Origin: Yoonia sp. G8-12
Lineage (GTDB): Bacteria > Pseudomonadota > Alphaproteobacteria > Rhodobacterales > Rhodobacteraceae
Reading direction: 5' to 3'
Length of the DNA stretch: 64,000 nt
Assembly: GCF_038443675.1 (NCBI RefSeq)
Contig: NZ_CP151762.1
Span: 2,232,001 to 2,296,000 of the forward strand
Part shown: in pieces, positions 1-7,759 of the stretch
Layout of the letters: the number at the start of each line of letters is the position of its first letter
Position numbering within the stretch: position 1 is the first letter of the stretch
The notes under the pieces: generated by a model
Told to the model about the DNA's origin: nothing
What the model saw: the letters and a program-made list of their open reading frames with translations, nothing else
Database searches by the model: none
Program-made: the position numbers and the translations under genes

Positions 1-294
1 CTCACACCCGAGGAAATCGTGACCGCAGCACAGAATGGCGATGTGCATGTCATTGGGCTTTCTATTCTGTCGGGGTCGCATATTCCGTTGGTACGCGATG
101 TCATGGCCCGCCTGCGCGCAGCAGGCATGACCGATATCCCAGTAATTGCCGGCGGCATTATTCCCGAAGACGACGCAAATGAATTGCGCGCAATGGGTGT
201 TGCACGGGTCTATACGCCCAAAGATTTTGAATTGAATAAGATCATGAATGACATTGTCACACTGGTAGATCCACGGCCCGTTGCGGCGGAATAA
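1..294 (+). CDS. ecm: Ethylmalonyl-CoA mutase, C-terminal fragment
   Basis: The reading frame is open from base 1 and ends at a TAA, so only about 97 C-terminal residues are present. They form the end of a cobalamin-binding domain of the acyl-CoA mutase family (VHVIGLSILSGSH, then PVIAGGIIPEDD). The closing ELNKIMNDIVTLVDP resembles ethylmalonyl-CoA mutase (MeaA/Ecm) more than the usual end of methylmalonyl-CoA mutase. Ecm converts ethylmalonyl-CoA to methylsuccinyl-CoA in acetate assimilation. Two more genes of that pathway (mch, mcl2) lie 6-8 kb away. The choice between Ecm and methylmalonyl-CoA mutase rests on this tail only. Confidence 0.75.
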   Translation, partial: LTPEEIVTAAQNGDVHVIGLSILSGSHIPLVRDVMARLRAAGMTDIPVIAGGIIPEDDANELRAMGVARVYTPKDFELNKIMNDIVTLVDPRPVAAE

Positions 295-391
295 AGCCAG
301 AGTATACGCTTTTAGATAGGCTCGCTCGATTTCGAGATGCGATAGATCGCATACTGTGATATTCACAAATCGCTGAATTGGAGTGACAAAT

Positions 392-730
392 ATGAATCCT
401 GATCTGAAATCAATGACCCGAAAAGAGCTCGAGAAGCTCAAAACAAATGTCGAAAAGGCTTTGATCCGTATCACGGAAAATGAAAAGAAAGCGGCGCGTG
501 CTGCTGCTGAAAAGGCGGCCGCGGCACACGGTTTTTCGCTTGCAGAGATTACCGAAGGAACGCCGGCAAAAAGAGGGCCAAAACCGAAGTCCGGCCCCAA
601 GACGGCATCACCACCGAAATACAAAAACCCCAACGATCCCGCGCAAACTTGGACTGGCAAAGGACGGCAACCTGAGTGGTTCAAGGCGGCAATCAAAGCA
701 GGCACTTCGCCTGATGCAATGGAAATCTAG
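392..730 (+). CDS. H-NS family nucleoid-associated protein
   Basis: 112 residues. A charged, probably coiled-coil N-terminal half (KELEKLKTNVEKALIRI) is followed by a basic Pro/Lys linker and a C-terminal H-NS-type DNA-binding segment (KYKNPNDPAQTWTGKGRQP, EWFKAAI). Proteins of this size in Rhodobacteraceae bind AT-rich DNA and silence genes. The ATG at 392 is preferred over the GTG at 383 because GGAG (380-383) is spaced 8 bases from it. The gene stands alone between ecm and deoD. The specific target genes cannot be told from sequence. Confidence 0.8.
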   Translation: MNPDLKSMTRKELEKLKTNVEKALIRITENEKKAARAAAEKAAAAHGFSLAEITEGTPAKRGPKPKSGPKTASPPKYKNPNDPAQTWTGKGRQPEWFKAAIKAGTSPDAMEI

Positions 731-786
731 CTTTCTCCTACACGCTGCGCGATCTAGACTAAGCGAGAAGTGCAAGGAGGCGTAGA

Positions 787-1500
787 ATGACAATCCACAT
801 CGGTGCCAAAAAGGGTGACATCGCACCCACAGTCCTCATGCCTGGCGATCCCTACCGTGCCAAATGGGCGGCAGAAACATTCCTGCAAGACACGCGCTGC
901 ATCAACGAGGTGCGCGGGATGCTGGGTTTTACGGGAACATGGAACGGACATCCGGTGACAATCCAAGGCTCTGGAATGGGCATGCCGTCACTCTCTATCT
1001 ACGCCAACGAACTGATCAAGGACTATGACGCGCAAACGCTTATCCGCATCGGGTCTTGCGGCGGTATGCAGGAAAGTGTCGGCATTCGTGACGTGATCTT
1101 GGCGATGACGGCCTCAACGCTATCAACACCCTCGCGCGGGATCTTCAAAGAGCTGAACTTTGCGCCTTGCGCCGACTATGGCCTTCTATCCGCCGCCCAT
1201 GGCGCGGCCATTGCCAAAGGCGTGCCGACCCATGTTGGTGGGATCTATTCCTCAGATGTCTTTTATGACGAACGTCCTGACCTGAATGAACAGATGATCC
1301 GGCACGGCATTCTCGGCGTCGAGATGGAAGCAGCCGAACTCTACAACCTCGCCGCACGCTACGGGCGCCGTGCCCTCGCCGTCTTGACGGTAAGTGATCA
1401 CCTGATCACCCACGAAGCACTACCTGCGCAAGATCGCGAAAGATCGTTTGGGGATATGGTTGAAATTGCTTTGGCCGCAGCGTTTGCTGTCGAAAACTAG
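787..1500 (+). CDS. deoD: Purine-nucleoside phosphorylase DeoD
   Basis: 237 residues, the normal length for the hexameric bacterial purine-nucleoside phosphorylase, which splits purine (deoxy)ribonucleosides with phosphate for salvage in the cytoplasm. Family landmarks are visible: VLMPGDPYRAKW near the N-terminus, GSGMGMPS (phosphate site), IRIGSCGGM, GVEMEAAELY (nucleoside binding) and the late TVSDH motif holding the catalytic Asp. AAGGAGG at 773-779 fixes the start. It is followed by a strong hairpin and runs convergent to the sdh operon. Confidence 0.95.
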   Translation: MTIHIGAKKGDIAPTVLMPGDPYRAKWAAETFLQDTRCINEVRGMLGFTGTWNGHPVTIQGSGMGMPSLSIYANELIKDYDAQTLIRIGSCGGMQESVGIRDVILAMTASTLSTPSRGIFKELNFAPCADYGLLSAAHGAAIAKGVPTHVGGIYSSDVFYDERPDLNEQMIRHGILGVEMEAAELYNLAARYGRRALAVLTVSDHLITHEALPAQDRERSFGDMVEIALAAAFAVEN

Positions 1501-1506
1501 GTGAAT

Positions 1507-1551
1507 GGGGGCCTTGCCCCCGGCCCTTCGGGCCTCCCCCAGGATATTTTT
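1507..1551 (+). terminator. Hairpin terminator after deoD
   Basis: G5 at 1507-1511 pairs with C5 at 1536-1540 around an inner GGCCC-TTC-GGGCC stem (1522-1534), and a T5 tract follows at 1547-1551. The GGATATTTTT tail recurs on the opposite strand after sdhB. Confidence 0.7.
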
Positions 1552-1644
1552 GGGCCAATAATAACGGATAGTTAACCAATATTCGCAATCATGAGGGCGC
1601 GGTACAGGCGGGGACGCCGATGACCGTGGCCGGTAATGACCGGA

Positions 1645-1676
1645 AGGGCTCGCCTGAAAAATGGCGGGCCCTTTTT
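1645..1676 (+). terminator. Second intrinsic terminator, possibly ending a small RNA
   Basis: AGGGCTCGCC (1645-1654) pairs with GGCGGGCCCT (1663-1672) with a single G-T pair, and a T run follows at once. deoD already has a terminator 100 bases upstream, so this one may end an independent short transcript. A further small stem, CCGGT-AATG-ACCGG, lies just before it. Confidence 0.5.
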
Positions 1677-1687
1677 CTATATTACTG

Positions 1688-1737
1688 GCCTGAAAATATC
1701 CTCGGGGGGCGCGTCAGCGGGGGGCAGACAGCCCCCC
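1688..1737 (-). terminator. Hairpin terminator after sdhB
   Basis: On the minus strand, downstream of the sdhB stop, six C (1732-1737) pair with six G (1719-1724) around a 7-base loop. The tail GAGGATATTTTC ends near 1692. This mirrors the element after deoD. Confidence 0.5.
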
Positions 1738-1750
1738 TCAGGTCTCTCGA

Positions 1751-2530
1751 CTAGACAGTCCGCTCGACCATCATGCCTTTGATATGCGCAATGGCCTTGG
1801 CGGGGTTCAGCCCCTTCGGGCAGGTCTTGGCGCAGTTCATGATCGTGTGGCAACGGTAGAGCTTGAAGGGATCCTCAAGCTCATCCAACCGCTCTCCGGT
1901 TGCTTCATCGCGGCTGTCGATGATCCAGCGGTAGGCGTGCAACAGCGCGGCGGGCCCGAGGTACCGGTCGCCATTCCACCAATAAGACGGGCAAGAGGTA
2001 GAGCAGCAAGCACACATGACGCATTCATACAAACCGTCCAACTTCTTACGGTCATCAACAGACTGCTTCCATTCTTTGGCGGGGCGGTTTGTCTTCGTCT
2101 CGAGCCACGGCATCACAGAGGCGTGCTGGGCGTAAAAATGTGTAAGGTCCGGGATCAGGTCCTTGATCACCGGCATATGCGGCAACGGATAGATCTTCAC
2201 ATCGCCCTTGATTTCATCCATCCCGTAGATACAGGCCAGCGTGTTGATCCCGTCGATGTTCATCGCACAGGATCCACAGATCCCCTCGCGACAGGACCGG
2301 CGGAACGTCAGCGTGGGATCAATCTCATTCTTGATCTTGATCAGCGCGTCCAGCACCATCGGGCCGCAATTGTCCATATCAAGGAAATAAGTATCCAGTT
2401 GCGGGTTCTTCCCGTCATCTGGATTCCAGCGATAGACCTGCACTTTGCGCAGGTTGGTGGCACCCTCCGGCTTGGGCCACGTCTTGCCCACTTTCATGCG
2501 GGAGTTCTTGGGAAGTGTCAGTTGTACCAT
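1751..2530 (-). CDS. sdhB: Succinate dehydrogenase iron-sulfur subunit
   Basis: 259 residues. SdhB carries electrons from the flavin of SdhA to quinone through three Fe-S clusters on the inner face of the cytoplasmic membrane. The 2Fe-2S ligands are seen in CREGICGSCAMNIDG, and the 4Fe-4S and 3Fe-4S ligands in CVMCACCSTSCPSYWW and CHTIMNCAKTCPKGLNP. It is the last gene of sdhCDAB but is separated from sdhA by two small lipoprotein genes. A 38-base gap separates it from the nearer of these. Confidence 0.97.
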   Translation of the reverse strand: MVQLTLPKNSRMKVGKTWPKPEGATNLRKVQVYRWNPDDGKNPQLDTYFLDMDNCGPMVLDALIKIKNEIDPTLTFRRSCREGICGSCAMNIDGINTLACIYGMDEIKGDVKIYPLPHMPVIKDLIPDLTHFYAQHASVMPWLETKTNRPAKEWKQSVDDRKKLDGLYECVMCACCSTSCPSYWWNGDRYLGPAALLHAYRWIIDSRDEATGERLDELEDPFKLYRCHTIMNCAKTCPKGLNPAKAIAHIKGMMVERTV

Positions 2531-2568
2531 TTTTCGTTCCTTCCGTAAGGGCCTACGCCCCCTAATCC

Positions 2569-2856
2569 TTACATGGCCCGCAGACGCGCTGGCCGAATTG
2601 GCATTTCGCCAGTCAAATTGAAAACACAGCTCTCATACACCGAGATGGGATCGCGCCCGCGAATGGCATCGGCGCTGATGCTGATATTGCCGCTCGCAAA
2701 TGGCCCGGTTTCGCTGTTAGCCCCGAGCTTCAGACCGATTTCCGGCCCCTGTGCTGCGCGCGCGCGCTCCTCGCAAATATCGGCCGCACGCTGGGGCGTC
2801 ATCGGCGTGCATGCTGTCACCAAAACAGCGCTCAACAGGATAGCCATGCGTCTCAT
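2569..2856 (-). CDS. Small lipoprotein in the sdh operon (second of two)
   Basis: 95 residues with a lipoprotein-type leader (MRRMAILLSAVLVTAC, lipobox VTAC), then a short soluble domain with the paired Cys of ADICEER and YESCVFN. No named family is recognised. Its ATG overlaps the stop of the preceding small gene by four bases (ATGA), so it is probably translated as part of the sdh message. The product should be anchored in the periplasm. A link to assembly or stability of complex II is inferred only from position. Confidence 0.7.
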   Translation of the reverse strand: MRRMAILLSAVLVTACTPMTPQRAADICEERARAAQGPEIGLKLGANSETGPFASGNISISADAIRGRDPISVYESCVFNLTGEMPIRPARLRAM

Positions 2857-3173
2857 AGGTTCAGCCCCAAGGAATTATTGACGGTACAGCGTACTGTCTC
2901 GGGGCGCTCGGCGATTGAGACGATGAGGTTAGTCGTCGCCTGATTGGGGCCCATAAGCGCAGCTTCGGCAATCTGTACGATTTCGCCAGAGGACGCATTG
3001 TCGATGACGCAGTCGGTCAAAGGCCGCGCGTCAACCCCCGGGAACCGGGCCTGAACGGCATTATTGACGACACCTTTGGCCGCGTCACGCGCCAGCATGT
3101 CGCCTGCTGGACCAAGATCCTGCATGCAACCCGCCAGAAACGCAAACGCGCCAAGTGCCATCAGCAAGCGCAT
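2853..3173 (-). CDS. Small lipoprotein in the sdh operon (first of two)
   Basis: 106 residues with a lipoprotein signal (MRLLMALGAFAFLAGC), then a domain with conserved-looking DCVIDNASSGEI and VRCTVNNSLGLNL. The two later Cys could form a periplasmic disulfide. Its ATG overlaps the sdhA stop (ATGA), which indicates translational coupling. The same layout repeats for the next gene, and the two products resemble each other in size, leader and Cys placement. Function unknown; association with succinate dehydrogenase is inferred from context. Confidence 0.7.
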   Translation of the reverse strand: MRLLMALGAFAFLAGCMQDLGPAGDMLARDAAKGVVNNAVQARFPGVDARPLTDCVIDNASSGEIVQIAEAALMGPNQATTNLIVSIAERPETVRCTVNNSLGLNL

Positions 3174-4978
3174 CAGAATGTCCGCTCTTTCGGGGCGATC
3201 CTGGCCTCTGAAATACCGCCTTCGGCTTCGGACGTCAGACCTGCCGTGATGACCGGACGGTAGCTTAGCTTCACCTTTGCACCGTCAACGTGGCTGATCG
3301 TATGGACCCGCCAGTTTTCGTCATCACGCGTCGCATAGTCTTCATGCGCATGGGCACCACGGCTTTCCTTGCGCGCCTCGGCCCCTACAATCGTGGCCAG
3401 CGCATTCGGCATCAGGTTTGTCAGCTCCAGCGTTTCCATCAGGTCACTGTTCCAGACAAGGCTACGGTCAGTGACAGACAGATCATCCATCTTGCCCGCG
3501 ATCCCCGTCATCTTCTCAACACCTTCGGCCAGCGTCTTGTCGGTGCGGAACACCGCCGCATCGGCTTGCATCGCCTTTTGCATTTCAAGGCGCAGTTCGG
3601 CAGTGCCAACAGTGCCCTTGGCATGGCGCAGACCGTCGAAACGGTCAAAACATGCATCGACAGACGCTTGGTTCAGCGTCGGGTTTGGCGCGTCACGATC
3701 CACAACCTCACCAGCCCTGATCGCGGCGGCGCGGCCAAAGACCACAAGGTCAATCAGGCTGTTTGATCCCAAACGGTTCGCGCCATGCACCGACGCACAG
3801 CCCGCTTCGCCCACGGCCATCAAGCCGGGTACAACCGCGTTCGGGTCTTTCTTGGTGGGGTTCAGAACTTCACCGTAATAGTTCGTCGGAATACCGCCCA
3901 TGTTATAGTGCACGGTCGGCAGGACAGGGATCGCCTCTTTCGTCACGTCCACGCCCGCAAAGATGCGTGCGCTTTCCGAGATACCCGGCAGACGTTCCGC
4001 CAATGCCTCTTTCGGCAAGTGGTTCAGGTTCAGGCTGATGTGATCACCATTCGCCCCCACACCGCGCCCTTCGCGGATTTCCATCGTCATGCAGCGGCTG
4101 ACGTAATCGCGGGGGGCCAGATCCTTGTAGTTCGGTGCGTAACGCTCCATAAACCGCTCACCTTCAGAGTTGGTCAGATAACCACCCTCGCCGCGCGCGC
4201 CTTCGGTAATAAGGCAACCCGCGCCATAGATGCCGGTGGGGTGGAACTGCACGAACTCCATATCCTGCAAGGGAAGCCCCTGACGGGCCACCATACCGCC
4301 ACCGTCACCTGTGCAGGTGTGGGCAGATGTAGCGCTGAAATAGGCGCGGCCATAACCGCCTGTCGCCAGCACCACGGTCTTGGCGTTGAACACGTGCATG
4401 GTGCCATCGTCCAGCTTCCATGCGATTACACCCTGACACACGCCATCGTCGGACATGATCAGATCAAGGGCGAAATATTCGATATAGAACTCGGCCTGCT
4501 GCTTCAACGACTGGCCATAAAGCGTGTGCAAAATCGCGTGGCCGGTCCGGTCCGCAGCGGCACAGGTACGCTGCACGGGCGGGCCTTCACCGAATTCGGT
4601 GGTGTGGCCGCCAAACGGGCGCTGATAAATCTTGCCCTCTTCGGTCCGGCTGAACGGCACGCCGTAGTGCTCAAGCTCATAAACCGCCTTAGGGGCCTCA
4701 CGCGCCAGATACTCCATCGCGTCGGTGTCACCCAACCAGTCAGAACCTTTCACAGTGTCATACATATGCCACTGCCAGCTATCCGGACCCATATTGCCCA
4801 GAGACGCGGCAATACCGCCCTGTGCCGCAACAGTGTGCGAACGGGTCGGGAAAACCTTGGTGATACAGGCGGTGCGCAAACCTTGTTCCGCAAGACCCAA
4901 AGTGGCCCGCAGCCCTGCCCCACCAGCCCCGACTACGATCGCGTCATAGGTGTGGGTTTCGTATTCATAAGCAGCCAT
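3173..4978 (-). CDS. sdhA: Succinate dehydrogenase flavoprotein subunit
   Basis: 601 residues, standard for SdhA, which oxidises succinate to fumarate with covalently bound FAD at the inner membrane face. Seen: the FAD dinucleotide fold (DAIVVGAGGAGLRATLGLAEQG), the flavin-linking His in TRSHTVAAQGGI, the substrate-loop HPTGIYGAGCLITEGARGEGG, the catalytic-Arg region and the closing HANRLGSNSLIDLVVFGRAA. It overlaps the small lipoprotein gene downstream by ATGA and follows sdhD by about 20 bases. Confidence 0.97.
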   Translation of the reverse strand: MAAYEYETHTYDAIVVGAGGAGLRATLGLAEQGLRTACITKVFPTRSHTVAAQGGIAASLGNMGPDSWQWHMYDTVKGSDWLGDTDAMEYLAREAPKAVYELEHYGVPFSRTEEGKIYQRPFGGHTTEFGEGPPVQRTCAAADRTGHAILHTLYGQSLKQQAEFYIEYFALDLIMSDDGVCQGVIAWKLDDGTMHVFNAKTVVLATGGYGRAYFSATSAHTCTGDGGGMVARQGLPLQDMEFVQFHPTGIYGAGCLITEGARGEGGYLTNSEGERFMERYAPNYKDLAPRDYVSRCMTMEIREGRGVGANGDHISLNLNHLPKEALAERLPGISESARIFAGVDVTKEAIPVLPTVHYNMGGIPTNYYGEVLNPTKKDPNAVVPGLMAVGEAGCASVHGANRLGSNSLIDLVVFGRAAAIRAGEVVDRDAPNPTLNQASVDACFDRFDGLRHAKGTVGTAELRLEMQKAMQADAAVFRTDKTLAEGVEKMTGIAGKMDDLSVTDRSLVWNSDLMETLELTNLMPNALATIVGAEARKESRGAHAHEDYATRDDENWRVHTISHVDGAKVKLSYRPVITAGLTSEAEGGISEARIAPKERTF

Positions 4979-4999
4979 AAGTGATAAGCTCCGGGAAAT

Positions 5000-5371
5000 T
5001 TAAAGGGCGATACGGACAATTGCGAAGATCGCAAAAGCCGCCGCAGCATAGGACAGACAGATCATGCCAATGATCGCCACTTTGCGTGCGAAACCATGGA
5101 CATAATCCTCGATCAGGGTCTGAACACCCAACCGGTAATGAAAAAAGCCGACCAACATGGTTAGGATCGCGACAACAGCCGGGAACGGACGCTGGTAGTA
5201 GGCGATCACTTCGTCATACGACGACCCAAGGATGGACCCGAAAGTAAAGATAAACAGCGGTGTCAGGATCAGAAGGGCGACAGAGGTCACCATCATCTGC
5301 CAGTGATGCTCGGTTCCGGTCTTGGCAGACCCCATGCCGGTTGCGCGCTTGCGGTCAGTCAAAAAAGCCAT
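5000..5371 (-). CDS. sdhD: Succinate dehydrogenase membrane anchor subunit
   Basis: 123 residues with three predicted membrane helices (roughly 28-50, 60-80 and 97-120). Helix two has the pattern MLVGFFHYRLGVQTLIEDYV, in which the His serves as haem b ligand in this family and the Asp-Tyr pair lines the quinone site. With SdhC it anchors SdhAB and binds quinone. It lies 12 bases downstream of sdhC. Confidence 0.93.
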   Translation of the reverse strand: MAFLTDRKRATGMGSAKTGTEHHWQMMVTSVALLILTPLFIFTFGSILGSSYDEVIAYYQRPFPAVVAILTMLVGFFHYRLGVQTLIEDYVHGFARKVAIIGMICLSYAAAAFAIFAIVRIAL

Positions 5372-5383
5372 ATCAGCGCCCCC

Positions 5384-5767
5384 TTATACAACAATCACGG
5401 TGAAAATGGTCAGTAGCACCGACAACACCATCATCATCTGCGCGGCAAGTTCGGATTTATCGACATCAAGCATCCGGCCACTGTCCCACACCAAATGGCG
5501 CAGGCCACCCAGCAGGTGATACCAAAGACCCAAGGTCGACAGCGTCATGACGAGATCACCAAACCAGCTGGTGACAAAACCATTCGCGGTGGCAAATGCC
5601 TCTGGCCCCGATGCGGCGGCAACGAACCACCAAACAATCATCAGCGCCGCCACGATCAGCGCGTTACCGGTGATCCGCACCAGAATCGAGGACATCGACG
5701 TCCATTGCGGACGATAGATCGTCAGATGTGGTGAAAGCGGGCGATTGCCCCGGTTCACGTCAGCCAT
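5384..5767 (-). CDS. sdhC: Succinate dehydrogenase cytochrome b556 subunit
   Basis: 127 residues. RPLSPHLTIYRPQWTSMSSILVRITG is the SdhC signature near the N-terminus (quoted in part for orientation: RPLSPHLTIY and RITG), and LWYHLLGGLRHLVWD carries the haem-ligand His. Three membrane helices follow the usual plan. It is the first gene of the operon; the 200-base leader upstream holds two TGTGATCACA sites that probably control the whole operon. Confidence 0.93.
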   Translation of the reverse strand: MADVNRGNRPLSPHLTIYRPQWTSMSSILVRITGNALIVAALMIVWWFVAAASGPEAFATANGFVTSWFGDLVMTLSTLGLWYHLLGGLRHLVWDSGRMLDVDKSELAAQMMMVLSVLLTIFTVIVV

Positions 5768-5907
5768 ATCAGTTCCCTTCGTTGGCTTGTGTCGTCGGCG
5801 AGACGACGCCTTTGGATTACTTTCTGCACCATTCGCGCAGGAGAGTCACGCGCAGCAAGCCTGACAAACCGTGAAAAAAGGTCGCGCACGGGCACCTTTT
5901 TGCGGAT

Positions 5908-5938
5908 TGTGATCACACTTTTCCAAACTGTGATCACA
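5908..5938. promoter_or_regulatory. Paired TGTGATCACA operator upstream of sdhC
   Basis: Two exact copies of the perfect palindrome TGTGATCACA lie at 5908-5917 and 5929-5938, 21 bp apart (two helical turns), about 140-170 bp upstream of the sdhC start. The same pair with the same spacing precedes sucC. Binding by the GntR/FCD protein encoded at 23551-24201 is inferred. Confidence 0.7.
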
Positions 5939-5974
5939 AATATCTCAATCGTTGGCGAAAGAGGGATTTACGCC

Positions 5975-7000
5975 TCAAACCGGCATCAACGCCCAGTAAT
6001 CCAGATCAAGAAGCACATCGGCGTGATACTTGCCATCCTCGCCCCGCAACACGCCCGCCGGGCCTTTGGTGGCCACCAACCGCAACCGGATCGCACCAAC
6101 ACCCGGCGCGTCCGTCTCGGCCAAATCCAACACCTCGGACCACGCGCGCACCGTGTCACCCGCAAAACACGGATTGGCATGCGCGCCACCATTGAGCGCC
6201 ACAATCATCTGCGCATTGGCCAGCCCATTAAACGACAGCGCCCGGGCCAGCGAGATCACATGCCCCCCGTAAATCAGCCGCTTGCCATCGGCACGGTTGG
6301 TCGCATCAAAATGCACCTTCGCAGTATTCTGCCACAGGCGGGTGGCCAGCATATGCTCGGCCTCCTCAACGGTGACACCGTCAACATGGTCAATCACCTC
6401 GCCCACAGTATAGTCGCCCAACCGGTGCGGCTCACCAGCCAAGGTGAAATCATAATTCGCAAAGGTCAGGCCCTCAGGCACCACCAGATCGCGCGCCGCA
6501 ACAGCACCCGCCAGATCAGGGATCACCGTCTCTGGTGCCGCACCTTCCCCGCGCTTGCGCACCATGACCCAGCGCACATAGCTCAGCACCTCTTCACCGC
6601 GCTGATTGCGGCCTGTCGTGCGCACCCAAACCACCCCGGATTTCCCGTTCGAGTTCTGCTTGACGCCAATCACCTCGGACTGCGACACCAACGTATCGCC
6701 CGCATAAACAGGGCGCAGCCAGCGTCCCTCGGCATAGCCCAGATTGGCGACCGCGTTCAGCGACACATCCGGCACCGTCTTGCCAAAGACCGTATGAAAC
6801 GTGACCAGATCATCCAAAGGCGCGCCGGGCAAACCGCAAGCCCGCGCAAACTCATCCGAGGAATAAAGCGCACCACGGGCGGGATAAAGCGCGTGATAGA
6901 GCGCCCGCTCACCCCCTGAAATCGTGCGCGGTACGGCGTGTGTGATCACATCGCCGACGGCATAATCCTCAAAAAACCGGCCTGCGTTCGTCTTGGTCAT
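5975..7000 (-). CDS. mch: Mesaconyl-CoA hydratase (beta-methylmalyl-CoA dehydratase)
   Basis: 341 residues made of two MaoC-like hot-dog domains. The sequence features FFEDYAVGDVITHA, FGKTVPDVSLNAVANLGYAEG and NSNGKSGVVWVRT match the Mch type of Rhodobacter, which hydrates mesaconyl-CoA to beta-methylmalyl-CoA in the ethylmalonyl-CoA pathway. It is the last gene of a tight operon (mcl2-nnrU-DUF1737-mch), overlapping the DUF1737 gene by four bases. An exact TGTGATCACA lies inside its first codons (6941-6950). A generic MaoC dehydratase role is the alternative, but the neighbouring mcl2 and ecm favour Mch. Confidence 0.88.
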   Translation of the reverse strand: MTKTNAGRFFEDYAVGDVITHAVPRTISGGERALYHALYPARGALYSSDEFARACGLPGAPLDDLVTFHTVFGKTVPDVSLNAVANLGYAEGRWLRPVYAGDTLVSQSEVIGVKQNSNGKSGVVWVRTTGRNQRGEEVLSYVRWVMVRKRGEGAAPETVIPDLAGAVAARDLVVPEGLTFANYDFTLAGEPHRLGDYTVGEVIDHVDGVTVEEAEHMLATRLWQNTAKVHFDATNRADGKRLIYGGHVISLARALSFNGLANAQMIVALNGGAHANPCFAGDTVRAWSEVLDLAETDAPGVGAIRLRLVATKGPAGVLRGEDGKYHADVLLDLDYWALMPV

Positions 7001-7200
7001 TGCTGCCCCAATTTCATGTCGGATGAATAGGGCGTGTCGATCTCTTTCGTCACTGCCTGCCCACAGCGCATCACGCCATTTGCATGATCGAAAGCATAGG
7101 TCGGATCACCATAAAGCACCCAGCCCTTCGCCAACGCCTCGGACACTTTATGGCAGAACGCCGATGTGTCGTCCTCGGTCAACAAACGATAGATTTTCAT
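6997..7200 (-). CDS. DUF1737-type small protein
   Basis: 67 residues, MKIYRLLTEDDTSAFCHKVSEALAKGW then VLYGDPTYAF. This is the pattern of the small DUF1737 family (Leu-rich helix followed by GWxLYGxPT). Function unknown. It sits between nnrU (4-base gap) and mch (4-base overlap), so it is co-translated with ethylmalonyl-CoA pathway enzymes. Confidence 0.75.
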   Translation of the reverse strand: MKIYRLLTEDDTSAFCHKVSEALAKGWVLYGDPTYAFDHANGVMRCGQAVTKEIDTPYSSDMKLGQQ

Positions 7201-7204
7201 ACCC

Positions 7205-7759
7205 TTACCCCCAAGGTGTCACGCCAAGCGCGTAGTGAATGCCCATGACAACCACAGTCACAACAATGGTCACAACAACCGCCACAATCTCTTTCTTGAA
7301 CGGCGCGCGCGCAGGGCGCACCCAAGGCCCCTCTTGGGTATTGATCAGCAGAATTTCCACAATCGCCCACACCAGCAAACCACCAAAGAGAATAAACGAC
7401 GCAGTATCGCCATTGACCAGCAGATGCGCGACAGCCCAGATCGAGAAACCGGTCAGTTGCGGATGGCGTACCTTGGTCCCCAGCCAGATTTTCGCGCCCT
7501 TCGCGGCGCTTGCGGCATAGAAGTAAAAGGCGACAATCATCAGCAGGTTGTTGATCCCGACCCACATCGGATCGCGGCCCCAGTAGAAAGCGCCATCAGC
7601 GGCACGATAGCCCAAGACCATCAAGACCACGCTCACGATGATCGCGACGGCCATCACCGGATAACCGGCACCACCCAATGACGCACGCGCGCCCGGCGCA
7701 AGCCGTTTGAACAAATGCGCTGCCCACCAAAGAGCAACGCCAGCAGTAAGTAGTGTCAT
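7205..7759 (-). CDS. NnrU family membrane protein
   Basis: 184 residues with about five to six hydrophobic helices. WWAAHLFKRLAPGARASLG, YWGRDPMWVGINNLLMIVAF and KVRHPQLTGFSIWAVAHLLVNGD are typical of the NnrU/isoprenylcysteine-methyltransferase-like superfamily. NnrU was named for a link to nitric oxide reduction, but no denitrification genes are nearby. Many Rhodobacteraceae keep such a gene beside mcl2/mch. The catalytic activity is not known. It overlaps mcl2 by four bases. Confidence 0.8.
   Translation of the reverse strand: MTLLTAGVALWWAAHLFKRLAPGARASLGGAGYPVMAVAIIVSVVLMVLGYRAADGAFYWGRDPMWVGINNLLMIVAFYFYAASAAKGAKIWLGTKVRHPQLTGFSIWAVAHLLVNGDTASFILFGGLLVWAIVEILLINTQEGPWVRPARAPFKKEIVAVVVTIVVTVVVMGIHYALGVTPWG

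Noticed and set aside
4050..4060. GTGATCACC inside sdhA as another TCA operator
   Set aside because: Lacks the outer TG/CA symmetry on one side and lies deep in coding sequence; likely codon usage.
3785..4984. 399-codon frame opposite sdhA
   Set aside because: Antisense shadow of a highly conserved flavoprotein gene, no ribosome site, no family match.
5789..6919. 376-codon plus-strand frame across the sdh leader and mch
   Set aside because: Runs antisense through mch and over the operator pair; His/Arg/Gln-rich product typical of shadow frames.
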